Assembly (NCBI GenBank): GCA_021774335.1
Contig: JAJFJD010000059.1
Location: forward strand, 186,001-250,000
Direction: 5' to 3'
DNA from: Alphaproteobacteria bacterium
GTDB lineage: Bacteria; Pseudomonadota; Alphaproteobacteria; UBA8366
DNA length: 64,000 bases
In this document: positions 26,176 through 33,914 of the stretch, piece after piece
Layout: each line of letters starts with the position of its first letter
How positions within the stretch are numbered: the stretch's first letter is position 1
Translations under genes and position numbers: made by a program
Notes under the pieces: generated by a model
What the model was told of the DNA's origin: nothing
Databases searched by the model: none
The model's input: the letters and a program-made list of their open reading frames with translations, nothing else

Positions 26176-26937
26176 TTAGAATCGCAGGCTGGTTCCGAGC
26201 ATGAACCGCGTATCGAGCGGGGTCTCGGCAGTTTCGCTGTCGCTGTTGAAGTCGACCCAATCGACTCCGCCATAGATGTTGAGGCCGGGTGCGAATTGAT
26301 AGCCGGCATTCAACGAGAAAACATCGACACGTGCCGTCTCGTCCGGCCGGGCTGTCCGGGCCTGCGATGCCGTGTAGGCCGCGGAAATGGATCCGGACCC
26401 GAACCGCAGGGCGACGCCGACATCCCAGAAGTCACTCGATTTGCAATTGCCGCCGGCTTTGCACGTCGGATCGGTGTGATCGCCGATATTCGCCCCGATT
26501 TCGAGGGCCGAATAACCAAGCGTCGCACCGGCCTGCCAGTTGCTTGAAAGGTCGCGTTTGGTCTGTGTCCGCGGGCCTAGTGACGTGTAGTCACTGGATT
26601 TGCGCGGCATGGCGGAGATGCCGATACCGACCCGCACCCCGGAAAGCTTTGGCGTGAAATAGGACACGCCGGCCGGGCCGCTGTATTTGACCTCGCTACC
26701 GTCGCCGAAGCTGTCGCTGCTGCGCGCGTTCTTGTCCAGATTAATGGTGCCCCACTGACCGGATGCGGAATACCCGGACACCGTGGCCGCGCTGGCGGCG
26801 CCGGTCTCTCCGATATAGACCTGATACCGGTCCTCCACGACCGCCTGCTGGCGCAAAGGGTCGGCTGCAGCACCAGCTGCCAGCGCAATCAGGCTGGCGG
26901 ATGCTAACGCAATCAAGGATATGCGAGACCGATTCAT
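26176..26937 (-). CDS. Gram-negative porin-like outer-membrane protein
   Basis: A 253-residue protein with a clear Sec signal peptide (ending AAGAAAD, about residue 26). Alternating polar/hydrophobic strands follow (GVRVGIGISAM, VGVALRFGSG, LNIYGGVDWVDF), and the C-terminus is Phe (MLGTSLRF), the BamA recognition pattern of outer-membrane barrels. It resembles the short porin domain proteins of Rhodospirillales and could form roughly 12 strands. A CtrA-like box lies 64 bases upstream (27001-27015). Confidence 0.85.
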   Translation of the reverse strand: MNRSRISLIALASASLIALAAGAAADPLRQQAVVEDRYQVYIGETGAASAATVSGYSASGQWGTINLDKNARSSDSFGDGSEVKYSGPAGVSYFTPKLSGVRVGIGISAMPRKSSDYTSLGPRTQTKRDLSSNWQAGATLGYSALEIGANIGDHTDPTCKAGGNCKSSDFWDVGVALRFGSGSISAAYTASQARTARPDETARVDVFSLNAGYQFAPGLNIYGGVDWVDFNSDSETAETPLDTRFMLGTSLRF

Positions 26938-27000
26938 TCGTTCAGCAATCGATAAGTGTTCAGTATGTACTGCTGCAACTAAGACGGTACGGCGCTATCG

Positions 27001-27015
27001 TTAACAGAACCTTAA
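27001..27015. promoter_or_regulatory. CtrA-like box TTAA-N7-TTAA upstream of porin
   Basis: TTAACAGAACCTTAA matches the full CtrA consensus spacing, and a third TTAAC half-site begins at 27021. It sits 64-78 bases upstream of the porin start codon. No CtrA gene is visible in this window, so regulation is inferred only from the motif. Confidence 0.45.
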
Positions 27016-27188
27016 CGCCATTAACCTTGGACCACCCCAACGCAACAGCAGTCCGTCCTAAATCCTCGCTCAATACCGAGGTTCTTATACATAAGGTGGC
27101 ATGGATTTAACAGAGTCCAAGGGGCTAATTGGAGGTATTGGCCCCGTATTCCGGCGATTGTGATGATTCGGCATCGGATCGTTACGGT

Positions 27189-27224
27189 CTCGGTTGCAGT
27201 CTCGGTTGCAGTCTCGGTTGCGGT
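27189..27224. repeat. Three-copy 12-bp tandem repeat
   Basis: Unit CTCGGTTGCAGT is repeated perfectly twice and a third time with one A-to-G change. Degenerate partial copies lie on both sides. It ends 28 bases before the yggS start codon. Confidence 0.9.
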
Positions 27225-27252
27225 CGGGCGCCGGCTCCTGTATGGGTCCAGG

Positions 27253-27945
27253 ATGGCTGAATCGGTGGATATCACGGCAAATCTGGCGGCGGTTCGGGTT
27301 GAAATCGCGGAATCGGCGCGAAAGGCGGATCGCGATCCCGCGGACGTCACCCTGGTTGCAGTCAGCAAGACCAAACCGGCGGCGCTGATTGCGCGCGCCT
27401 TGGCGGCCGGGCAACGGGAATATGGCGAAAACCGCGTTCAGGAAGCGGAAGAGAAGTGGCCGGCCCTGCGTGAACAGTTTCCGCAGGCCGAGCTGCATTT
27501 GATCGGACCGTTACAGACCAACAAGATACGCAAGGCGGTTGCCCTGTTCGATGTCATAGAAACGGTCGACCGCCCGAAACTGGCCAAGGCCCTGGCCCGC
27601 GAGATGGAGAAGCAGGGCGTCCGGCGCGACTGTTTCATCCAGGTCAATACCGGCGCAGAACCCCAGAAAGCGGGCATTTTGCCGGAAGACTGCGATGCCT
27701 TCCTGCGCGATTGCATCGAGACGCTCAACCTGCCCGTGGTCGGCCTGATGTGCATTCCGCCGGTTGGGGAGGAGCCGTCCTTGCATTTCGGCTTGCTGCG
27801 GGAAATTGCCCGGCGGCACGGGCTCGCCGGGTTGAGCATGGGCATGTCCGCCGACTACCCTATCGCCGTCGCCTTTGGGGCGACGCATGTGCGCGTCGGA
27901 TCGGCGATCTTCGGCGCCCGGGACTATCCGTCCCCGCCTGCGTGA
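27253..27945 (+). CDS. yggS: YggS family pyridoxal phosphate homeostasis protein
   Basis: A PLP-binding alanine-racemase-fold protein that buffers pyridoxal phosphate. The 230-residue protein carries the PLP-binding Lys39 in LVAVSKTKP, YGENRVQEAEEKW, HLIGPLQTNK, and the C-terminal LSMGMSADY and VRVGSAIFG. The ATG at 27253 is chosen because family similarity begins there. It converges with and overlaps the YkuD gene by 22 bases. Confidence 0.95.
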   Translation: MAESVDITANLAAVRVEIAESARKADRDPADVTLVAVSKTKPAALIARALAAGQREYGENRVQEAEEKWPALREQFPQAELHLIGPLQTNKIRKAVALFDVIETVDRPKLAKALAREMEKQGVRRDCFIQVNTGAEPQKAGILPEDCDAFLRDCIETLNLPVVGLMCIPPVGEEPSLHFGLLREIARRHGLAGLSMGMSADYPIAVAFGATHVRVGSAIFGARDYPSPPA

Positions 27946-28433
27946 ACCGTCAGATGGTCGCCGGGGCCGCAGGCCGCGAGCGCCGTCTTCAAGTCATCCA
28001 GGGCCAATGCGACACAGCCTTCGGTACCGGTATATCCGGGGCGCGCGATATGCAGGAAAATGGCGCTGCCGCGTCCGGGGACTGGTGGATCGTCGTTATG
28101 CCCCAGGATTACGATGATGTCGTAGATCGGGTCGTCCCGCCAAAGCCGTTCGTGGCTCGCCGGATAGGGCAGTGATACCGGGCGGTTGTAGTGCGGGTCG
28201 TCCGGCGCGTCGCACCATCCATCGTCCGGGCAAAGCGCTGCTGCAGGCAACCCGGTTTTCGGTGGGGCCACGCGATCGGCCCGGTACAGAACCCGGCGTA
28301 ACGGAAACCGGCCGACCGGTGTTGCGCCGTCGCCTTCGCGTTTCTCCGCGATGATGCCGGCGGTCCCGAGCGCACAGCGGAACTCCCGCCTGCCTACGAT
28401 GACGCGATGGTCGGCGAAAACGTCGATATCCAT
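27924..28433 (-). CDS. L,D-transpeptidase (YkuD domain) protein
   Basis: A 169-residue protein with the YkuD signature HIARPGYTGTEGCVAL, where His128 and Cys140 are the expected catalytic pair. Such enzymes cross-link peptidoglycan or attach proteins to it. No signal peptide or membrane segment is visible from the ATG at 28433 nor in the 13 codons upstream, which is odd for a periplasmic enzyme. This short signal-less form occurs in other alphaproteobacteria, as far as I recall. It overlaps the yggS end in the opposite direction. Confidence 0.88.
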   Translation of the reverse strand: MDIDVFADHRVIVGRREFRCALGTAGIIAEKREGDGATPVGRFPLRRVLYRADRVAPPKTGLPAAALCPDDGWCDAPDDPHYNRPVSLPYPASHERLWRDDPIYDIIVILGHNDDPPVPGRGSAIFLHIARPGYTGTEGCVALALDDLKTALAACGPGDHLTVHAGGDG

Positions 28434-28481
28434 AAATCGTATCCCGCGCCTTGCCTGCCGACGCTGTGCCAAACCGTTCGG

Positions 28482-29600
28482 CTAGATTTCATCCTCGAGC
28501 GTAGGGCTGCTGCGGGCCTGCATCAACACTTCGTACTTCTCAAGCGCCTGCCGCATCAGCGTCGGAACCGAACCGACATCGCCCGGCGGAGTCGCTTCCG
28601 TTCGTGTTGCGGCGTGCCCGGGCGCCGCGTCCGGCGTGGCCTTGGCGGTGGAATGGTGGGCGGCGGCGGTATAACGCGCCGGATGGTTCGAGACAACGCT
28701 GGGGAACGCCGGCTTCGCAGCGGGGTGGCCGCTCTTCCCGGTGGCCGGCGCTGCGCTGGCGGCTGGAATGACTGAAGCAGCGGCGCGTTGCGAGTGGGCG
28801 GCCGTCCGTGCCGGTGCGCCACCGAAGCCGAGCGCCGCGGCCTTGCGCGCGGCGGGCACCGCGGACCGGGCGCGGATTAACGCTTCGCTTGGTGGAATCT
28901 GGCCGTTCTGTGCGGCTTGCGCATTTGCAGCCTTGGCGCCCGCGCCGCGATCCGCCAGGAAGGCCGCCAACGCCGGGTTGGAGGCGCTCGGCCGGTTCGA
29001 TTCGATCGTCGGTGCGGGTTGAGCGGCGGATGTGGCTGTGGGCTGCGACGCCGCCAGCGCCGCCTTGCTTGGCTCGAGCCGGGCGGCTGCGGCGCTGGCC
29101 GCTGCGACCGCGATGGTTTCGCCCCCGCCGCCGCCAGCAACAACACCAGCGCCGTCACCAGCGGGCTTGTCGCCGGTGAAGAGCGCCAAGGCCTTGTCGC
29201 CGAGATCCGAACCCGTCGCCTCGTCGATGATGGCGTTGACCAGTGCGGCTGCAAAACCGATCACACCGCCGAACAGCGCTCCGCCCATGACGCGCGGCGC
29301 TGGCGCGAGCTCATCGCCGGTGATCGCCCGGTAGAGCGTGCCGACAACCGGAATATGATGCAGCGGATTGATGATATCGAGAAGGTCGTCGAAGCCGAGG
29401 CCGTCCTTGCCGAACACGTCGGCGGTTTCCTCGACATACCAGATCTCGCCGTCGGCGACGGCGTCGCCGGACTCCGCATAGACGTTGAGCTCGGCCACGC
29501 GTTCTTCCAGCGTGGGCGGCGGGATGGCGGCCGGGGCCTTCGCAGCGATCGGGGCTGGAACGGAGGCCGGAGCCGAGGCGATGGGTGCACCGATGGTCAC
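28482..29600 (-). CDS. Ala/Pro-rich protein of unknown function with glycine-zipper segment
   Basis: I do not recognise this 372-residue protein. An Ala/Pro-rich N-terminus leads to a well-structured block at about residues 39-150. It includes DGEIWYVEETADVFGKDG, LLDIINPLHHIPVVGTLYR and a glycine-zipper hydrophobic stretch (GGALFGGVIGFAAALVNAI, about 106-124). A 200-residue Ala/Pro/Ser tail follows, then a short helix (LMRQALEKYEVLMQAR). The start is GTG at 29600 with AAGGAG 11 bases upstream; a TTG at 29663 is the alternative. It may associate with membranes. Confidence 0.75.
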   Translation of the reverse strand: MTIGAPIASAPASVPAPIAAKAPAAIPPPTLEERVAELNVYAESGDAVADGEIWYVEETADVFGKDGLGFDDLLDIINPLHHIPVVGTLYRAITGDELAPAPRVMGGALFGGVIGFAAALVNAIIDEATGSDLGDKALALFTGDKPAGDGAGVVAGGGGGETIAVAAASAAAARLEPSKAALAASQPTATSAAQPAPTIESNRPSASNPALAAFLADRGAGAKAANAQAAQNGQIPPSEALIRARSAVPAARKAAALGFGGAPARTAAHSQRAAASVIPAASAAPATGKSGHPAAKPAFPSVVSNHPARYTAAAHHSTAKATPDAAPGHAATRTEATPPGDVGSVPTLMRQALEKYEVLMQARSSPTLEDEI

Positions 29601-29742
29601 GGGTGCCGTGTCTCCTTCTCTCTCAGGAGACGTTGCAAGCCGGATGCCAGCCGGAACCCGCAATTCTGGCGGGTTTCAGGGGCGGAAATGCCGTTAAAAG
29701 GGCAGAAATTACCGGTTGTCGGCGCGTGGCGGCGGATGCTGC

Positions 29743-30489
29743 CTAGCGCAGTGGCGTCTCGGTTTGCTGCCGTAACAGCCAGATCGTATCGATCGCGAAG
29801 GAGGCCGCCGTCGCCAGCAATGCCGCGCCCGCCAGTCCCGTTGCCGCACCGGTGCTAACAATTGGGGCCAGCGCGATGCAGAGGGCGCCGCCCTGAAAAG
29901 CGCAAACCGCGCGCCGCCGGTTGCTTGGCGGCAAAGGCCGCAACATCGGCGGGTACAGACCGCTCGCAAGGATGAAGACGTAGCGCAGCGCTCCGATCAA
30001 CATGATCCAGGCCCCGACCTTGCCGGCCTGCCAAAGGACGGCGGCAATGACCAACGCGAAGACCGCGTCGACTTCCATGTCGAACCGCGCGCCGAATCCG
30101 GTACAGCGGCCACCGCGCCGCGCGGCCCATCCGTCGACGCCGTCGAGCAGAAAGGCGCAGGTCGCCAGGCTGGCGGCAATCCACCACGCGACGGGGCCAT
30201 AGGACATGGTATCGACCGCGAATCCCGCGACGATCATGATCATCCCGGCTCGGCCTAGGGTGATCATGTTGGCGGCGCCGAACGGGGCTGCAATGCCGCT
30301 GTAACCGAGCCCGCACAGCATGATGGCGGCGACGATCGCATAGCCCGCGGCGGCCACGGCGAGCCCGGCGCCAGACGCATGCAGCACCGCGCCGGCGAGG
30401 ATCACCGACGCGCCAACCGCCACGGCCGTGATCATGCCGCCGCGCAACGCGGAGTGTCGCCCCGGTGGGTATGCTGCGTTTCGCATCAT
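29743..30489 (-). CDS. CDP-alcohol phosphatidyltransferase family protein
   Basis: Integral membrane enzyme of 248 residues that should transfer a phosphoalcohol from a CDP-linked donor to an acceptor alcohol. The full motif D-x2-DG-x2-AR-x8-G-x3-D-x3-D is present from Asp116 to Asp141. About six membrane segments are visible. Donor and acceptor are unknown; the primary PgsA/PssA enzymes usually differ around the motif. The ATG at 30489 is preceded by AGGA; a GTG at 30540 is less likely. It is divergent from the RibD-PTPS operon and may belong to the same pathway. Confidence 0.88.
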   Translation of the reverse strand: MMRNAAYPPGRHSALRGGMITAVAVGASVILAGAVLHASGAGLAVAAAGYAIVAAIMLCGLGYSGIAAPFGAANMITLGRAGMIMIVAGFAVDTMSYGPVAWWIAASLATCAFLLDGVDGWAARRGGRCTGFGARFDMEVDAVFALVIAAVLWQAGKVGAWIMLIGALRYVFILASGLYPPMLRPLPPSNRRRAVCAFQGGALCIALAPIVSTGAATGLAGAALLATAASFAIDTIWLLRQQTETPLR

Positions 30490-30594
30490 GTTTCTTATCC
30501 TGGGTGTTCGGCGCCGCTGAATCCAGAGGGGGCCGTTCACGCTTCCGTTTGCTCATCTTGCCAAAGGGGCGCGGACGCCGCATCGTGTGCCGCA

Positions 30595-31458
30595 ATGACG
30601 TCGATGAAACAGCCGCGAGCGGCGCAACGCTCATCTGACGCGCCGGCATGGGATGCGCTGCGCGCAATGGCGCAGTTGCCGCCTGCCGCCGTCCGCGAGC
30701 GCGGATTGTTTAACGGTCGCGGGGGCCATGGCGCCCGCCGTGCCCAGGGGCTGGACACGGGCGACCGCGATCCCGACGGGCACATCGATTTGCTCGACCT
30801 GTATGCGCCGTTGCTGGCGATCGGACCGGATTGCATGGTCGCACATCTAGGGCAGAGCCTGGACGGCCGGATCGCGACCGCGTCGGGTGCGTCGCATTAC
30901 GTCACCGGGCCGGAAGACATTCTGCACAATCACCGCATGCGTGCTCTATTCGACGCGGTCATCGTCGGCGCGGGCACGGTGCGCCACGACGACCCGCAAT
31001 TGACCGTGCGGCTGTGCAGCGGTGACGAGCCGGTGCGTGTCGTCATCGATACCGAGCGGCGGCTCGATACAGGCTTTGGCGTGTTTGGGGATGGCGCGGC
31101 GGAAACCCTGTTGCTCACCGCGGTTGATAAGGCGGCCAGTGGCCGGCACGGCAACGCCGAGGTGATCGGCATCGAACGCTGGGGCAAGGGTCTGTGCCCG
31201 GCGGCAATCCGCAAGATGCTGACCGATCGTGGGCTGCGCCGGCTTTTTATCGAGGGCGGCGGCGTCACCGTGTCGCGATTCCTGGAGGCCGGCTGCCTCG
31301 ACCGGCTGCAGATTACCATCGCGCCGTTGATCATCGGGTCGGGTCGGCCGGGGATTGTCCTGCCGCAGGTGGAATCTTTGTCCGACGTGCTGCGACCGGC
31401 GGTCCGGCGCTTCCGGTTCGGCGCGGACGTCATGGTCGAGTGCTTGCTGCATGAGTAA
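30595..31458 (+). CDS. RibD C-terminal-type reductase
   Basis: A 287-residue protein with a dihydrofolate-reductase-like RibD_C domain: SLDGRIATASGASHYVTG, NHRMRALFDAVIVGAGTVRHDDPQLTVR, and FIEGGGVTVSRFL. In riboflavin synthesis this domain reduces a ribosylamino-pyrimidine. Here the deaminase half of RibD is absent, replaced by an unrelated N-terminal stretch of about 85 residues, so it probably acts on another pterin- or pyrimidine-like substrate. It overlaps the next gene by 8 bases and starts the five-gene operon. Confidence 0.87.
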   Translation: MTSMKQPRAAQRSSDAPAWDALRAMAQLPPAAVRERGLFNGRGGHGARRAQGLDTGDRDPDGHIDLLDLYAPLLAIGPDCMVAHLGQSLDGRIATASGASHYVTGPEDILHNHRMRALFDAVIVGAGTVRHDDPQLTVRLCSGDEPVRVVIDTERRLDTGFGVFGDGAAETLLLTAVDKAASGRHGNAEVIGIERWGKGLCPAAIRKMLTDRGLRRLFIEGGGVTVSRFLEAGCLDRLQITIAPLIIGSGRPGIVLPQVESLSDVLRPAVRRFRFGADVMVECLLHE

Positions 31459-32419
31459 AACGCCGGCGCGCGCCTTCTGGGTGGCCCGGCCGGGTGAGGG
31501 CGAAATCCGCAGTGAGACAATGCCGGATCCGGGACCGAACGACACCCTTGTGACGGCGGCGGCCAGCGGCATCAGTCGCGGCACCGAAAGCCTGGTCTTT
31601 CGCGGTGCGGTACCCGATGATCAGGTAGACATCATGCGCTGTCCCTTCCAGGCCGGCGATTTTCCGGCACCGGTGAAATACGGCTATGCCATGGCCGGAC
31701 GCACCGATGCGGGCGATCGGGTTTTCTGCCTGCATCCGCATCAGGACCGTTTCTGCGTTCCGGCGGAAGCGCTTGTGCCGGTGCCCGACGATGTGCCGGA
31801 CCGGCGCGCGGTGCTTGCCGCCAATATGGAAACCGCGGTGAATGCCCTCTGGGACGCGGGACCGAGGCTCGGCGACCGGGTCGCGGTGGTCGGCGGCGGG
31901 ACGGTTGGCTGCCTGGCCGCGGCGTTGGCTGCGCGTCATCCGGCGACGGCGGTCCAGCTTGTGGATATCGATCCGGCGCGGGCCGAGACTGCCAAGGCGC
32001 TTGGCGTCGATTTCGCCTTGCCCGATAACGCCCGGGGCGATTTGGATCTGGTCATTCACGCCAGCGGCTCGGCGGCCGGTCTGGCGACGTCGATTGGCCT
32101 GGCGGGGTTCGAGGCGACGGTATTGGAAATCAGTTGGTATGGGGCGGGCACCGTACCGGTTCCGCTCGGCGGAAACTTCCACAGCGGCCGCCTGACACTC
32201 AAGTCGTCCCAGGTCGGCGCCGTTGCGACCGCCCGGCGCAGCCGTCGCACACACCGCGACCGGCTAGTGCTGGCGCTGGAATTGCTGCGCGATCCAGTGT
32301 TCGACGCGCTGCTGACGGGGGAAAGCCGGTTCGAGGACTTGCCCGCGACGATGGCGCGGCTTGCCGCCGATCCCGGCGGCGCGTTATGCCATGTGGTGAC
32401 ATACGATACCGAGGGATAG
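31451..32419 (+). CDS. Medium-chain dehydrogenase lacking zinc ligands
   Basis: A 322-residue medium-chain dehydrogenase/reductase. The nucleotide-binding loop is VVGGGTVGCLAA (147-157) with the acidic VDID after the second strand. The position of the catalytic zinc Cys of alcohol dehydrogenases is taken by Ser in ASGISRGTES (39-47), and the four-cysteine structural zinc loop is missing. The enzyme is therefore unlikely to be a classical zinc alcohol dehydrogenase. It lies between the RibD-type reductase and the PTPS-like gene, 3 bases before the latter. Confidence 0.85.
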   Translation: MSKTPARAFWVARPGEGEIRSETMPDPGPNDTLVTAAASGISRGTESLVFRGAVPDDQVDIMRCPFQAGDFPAPVKYGYAMAGRTDAGDRVFCLHPHQDRFCVPAEALVPVPDDVPDRRAVLAANMETAVNALWDAGPRLGDRVAVVGGGTVGCLAAALAARHPATAVQLVDIDPARAETAKALGVDFALPDNARGDLDLVIHASGSAAGLATSIGLAGFEATVLEISWYGAGTVPVPLGGNFHSGRLTLKSSQVGAVATARRSRRTHRDRLVLALELLRDPVFDALLTGESRFEDLPATMARLAADPGGALCHVVTYDTEG

Positions 32420-32422
32420 GAC

Positions 32423-32851
32423 ATGTTCAGCGTCACCGTTTCCGACAACATCATGATCGCGCACAGTCTGAAGGGCGATGTGTTCGGGCCCGCACAGCGG
32501 ATGCACGGCGCGACTTATGTGGTGGAAGTGGAACTCCGGCGGTCGGGCCTGGACGGCGACAACATTGTTGCCGACATCGGCCGCGCCCGCGCCCTGCTGG
32601 CCGAGGTTCTGGAGCCGCTTTCCTACCGCAATCTCGACGAATTGCCGGAATACGCCGGGCAGGTGACCACCACCGAGTATCTGGCGCGCGATATCTTCGA
32701 GCGGTTCCGCTACGGTGTGGTCCAGGGACAGCTCGGCGGCGACACCGCGACCGCGCTGAAGCGCATCGCCGTTACCCTGCGTGAAACGCCGAACGCCTGG
32801 GCGACCTACGCCGGCAAGGTGCATGACGATTGGGACGATGACACCGAATGA
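32423..32851 (+). CDS. PTPS/QueD-fold protein with degenerate active site
   Basis: A 142-residue T-fold protein resembling 6-pyruvoyl-tetrahydropterin and 6-carboxytetrahydropterin synthases. First zinc His14 (IAHS), His28 (RMHGATY), TTTEYLARDIFERF and the pterin-anchoring Glu121 (RETPNAW) are kept. However, the catalytic Cys is Ala24, the third zinc His is Ala30, and the catalytic Asp-His pair is Ser67-Tyr68. It therefore probably does not perform the standard reaction. The operon context suggests a pterin-like ligand. Confidence 0.85.
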   Translation: MFSVTVSDNIMIAHSLKGDVFGPAQRMHGATYVVEVELRRSGLDGDNIVADIGRARALLAEVLEPLSYRNLDELPEYAGQVTTTEYLARDIFERFRYGVVQGQLGGDTATALKRIAVTLRETPNAWATYAGKVHDDWDDDTE

Positions 32852-33914
32852 GGCAGGCGAGCCCGCCACCGGCGAGGCCCTGCATTTCATCCATCCCGGC
32901 GCGATCGATGCGCCGACCGGCGGCTCCCTCTACGACAAGCGCGTGATCGACGAATTGCGGCGCATCGGCTGGCGCGTCGATCTGCATGAATTGCCAGGGC
33001 GCTTTCCCGAGGCCGACGCGGTGGCGCGAGATGCTGCTGCGGCCGTCCTCGCCGGATTGCCGGATAGTGCCCGTGTGATCGTTGATGGTCTGGCGCTGCC
33101 GGCGTTCGAGGACGCCCTGCCGGATCACGCGGTGCGGCTGAGGCCGATGGCATTGGTGCATCATCCTGTCAGCGACGAAACCGGCCTGCCACCGGAAACG
33201 CAGCGGGTGTTGCGCGCGGTGGAGTGCGGCTTGTTCGAACACTTGTGCCGCATCGTGGTGCCGAGCCCCGCAATGGGACGGCGGGTCGCGGATTTTGGCG
33301 TGCCCGCCGATCGCGTCGCCGTGGTCGAGCCGGGCACCGATCCGGCGCCACGTGCCCAGGGGTCGGCGGGGCCAACTGTGCAGTTGCTCTGCGTTGCGTC
33401 GCTGACACCGCGAAAGGGGCATGTCGGGTTGTTCGCCGCGCTGGCTGACTGCGCCGACCTGGATTGGCGTCTGACTTGTGCCGGGCCAACGGACCACGAT
33501 CCGGAAACCACGGCGGCTGTCCGGCGGATGCTCTACGAGACCGGGCTTGCCGCGCGGGTGACGCTTGCGGGCGAGATGCGGGGCGATGCGCTGGAAGCGC
33601 AGTACGCGGCGGCGGACCTGTTCGTCCTCGCGTCCTTCTATGAGGGGTATGGCATGGCATCCGCCGAGGCGCTGGCGCGCGGTCTGCCGGTGATCGCCAG
33701 CGGTGGTGGCGCGGTCGCCGATACCGTACCCAACACGGCGGGCATGATCGTACCGGCAGGCGATGTTTCTGCGCTGACCGGGGCGCTGCGCGCGTTGATC
33801 GCCGACCCCGGCTTGCGCCGGGTCAAGGCGGCGGGGGCATATCAGGCAGGTCAGGCGTTGCCGGATTGGCCGACGACCGCGGCGCGCTTCGCCGCGGCGG
33901 TAAGTGACTCCTGA
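32838..33914 (+). CDS. Glycosyltransferase family 4 protein
   Basis: A 358-residue GT-B glycosyltransferase. The N-terminal donor-side motif is HFIHPGAIDAPTGGSLYDKR. The C-terminal domain has CVASLTPRKGH and the GT4 E-x7-E signature in SFYEGYGMASAEALARGLPVIA. Sugar and acceptor are unknown. The start is uncertain: ATG 32838 (14-base overlap with the PTPS-like gene) or ATG 32823 with AAGG upstream. The gene shares one base with the next (TGATG). Confidence 0.9.
   Translation: MTPNEAGEPATGEALHFIHPGAIDAPTGGSLYDKRVIDELRRIGWRVDLHELPGRFPEADAVARDAAAAVLAGLPDSARVIVDGLALPAFEDALPDHAVRLRPMALVHHPVSDETGLPPETQRVLRAVECGLFEHLCRIVVPSPAMGRRVADFGVPADRVAVVEPGTDPAPRAQGSAGPTVQLLCVASLTPRKGHVGLFAALADCADLDWRLTCAGPTDHDPETTAAVRRMLYETGLAARVTLAGEMRGDALEAQYAAADLFVLASFYEGYGMASAEALARGLPVIASGGGAVADTVPNTAGMIVPAGDVSALTGALRALIADPGLRRVKAAGAYQAGQALPDWPTTAARFAAAVSDS

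Larger units (their letters stand above)
26938..27252. other. Intergenic region between divergent porin and yggS genes
   Basis: 315 bases containing the CtrA-like box (27001-27015) and a 12-bp tandem repeat (27189-27224), both listed separately. The yggS frame stays open back to 27160, but the repeat-encoded Ser-Val-Ala-Val residues are unlike YggS. Confidence 0.6.

Noticed and set aside
27177..27230. Tandem repeat considered as a CRISPR remnant
   Set aside because: Units are 12 bases and directly adjacent, with no spacers; no cas genes are in the window.
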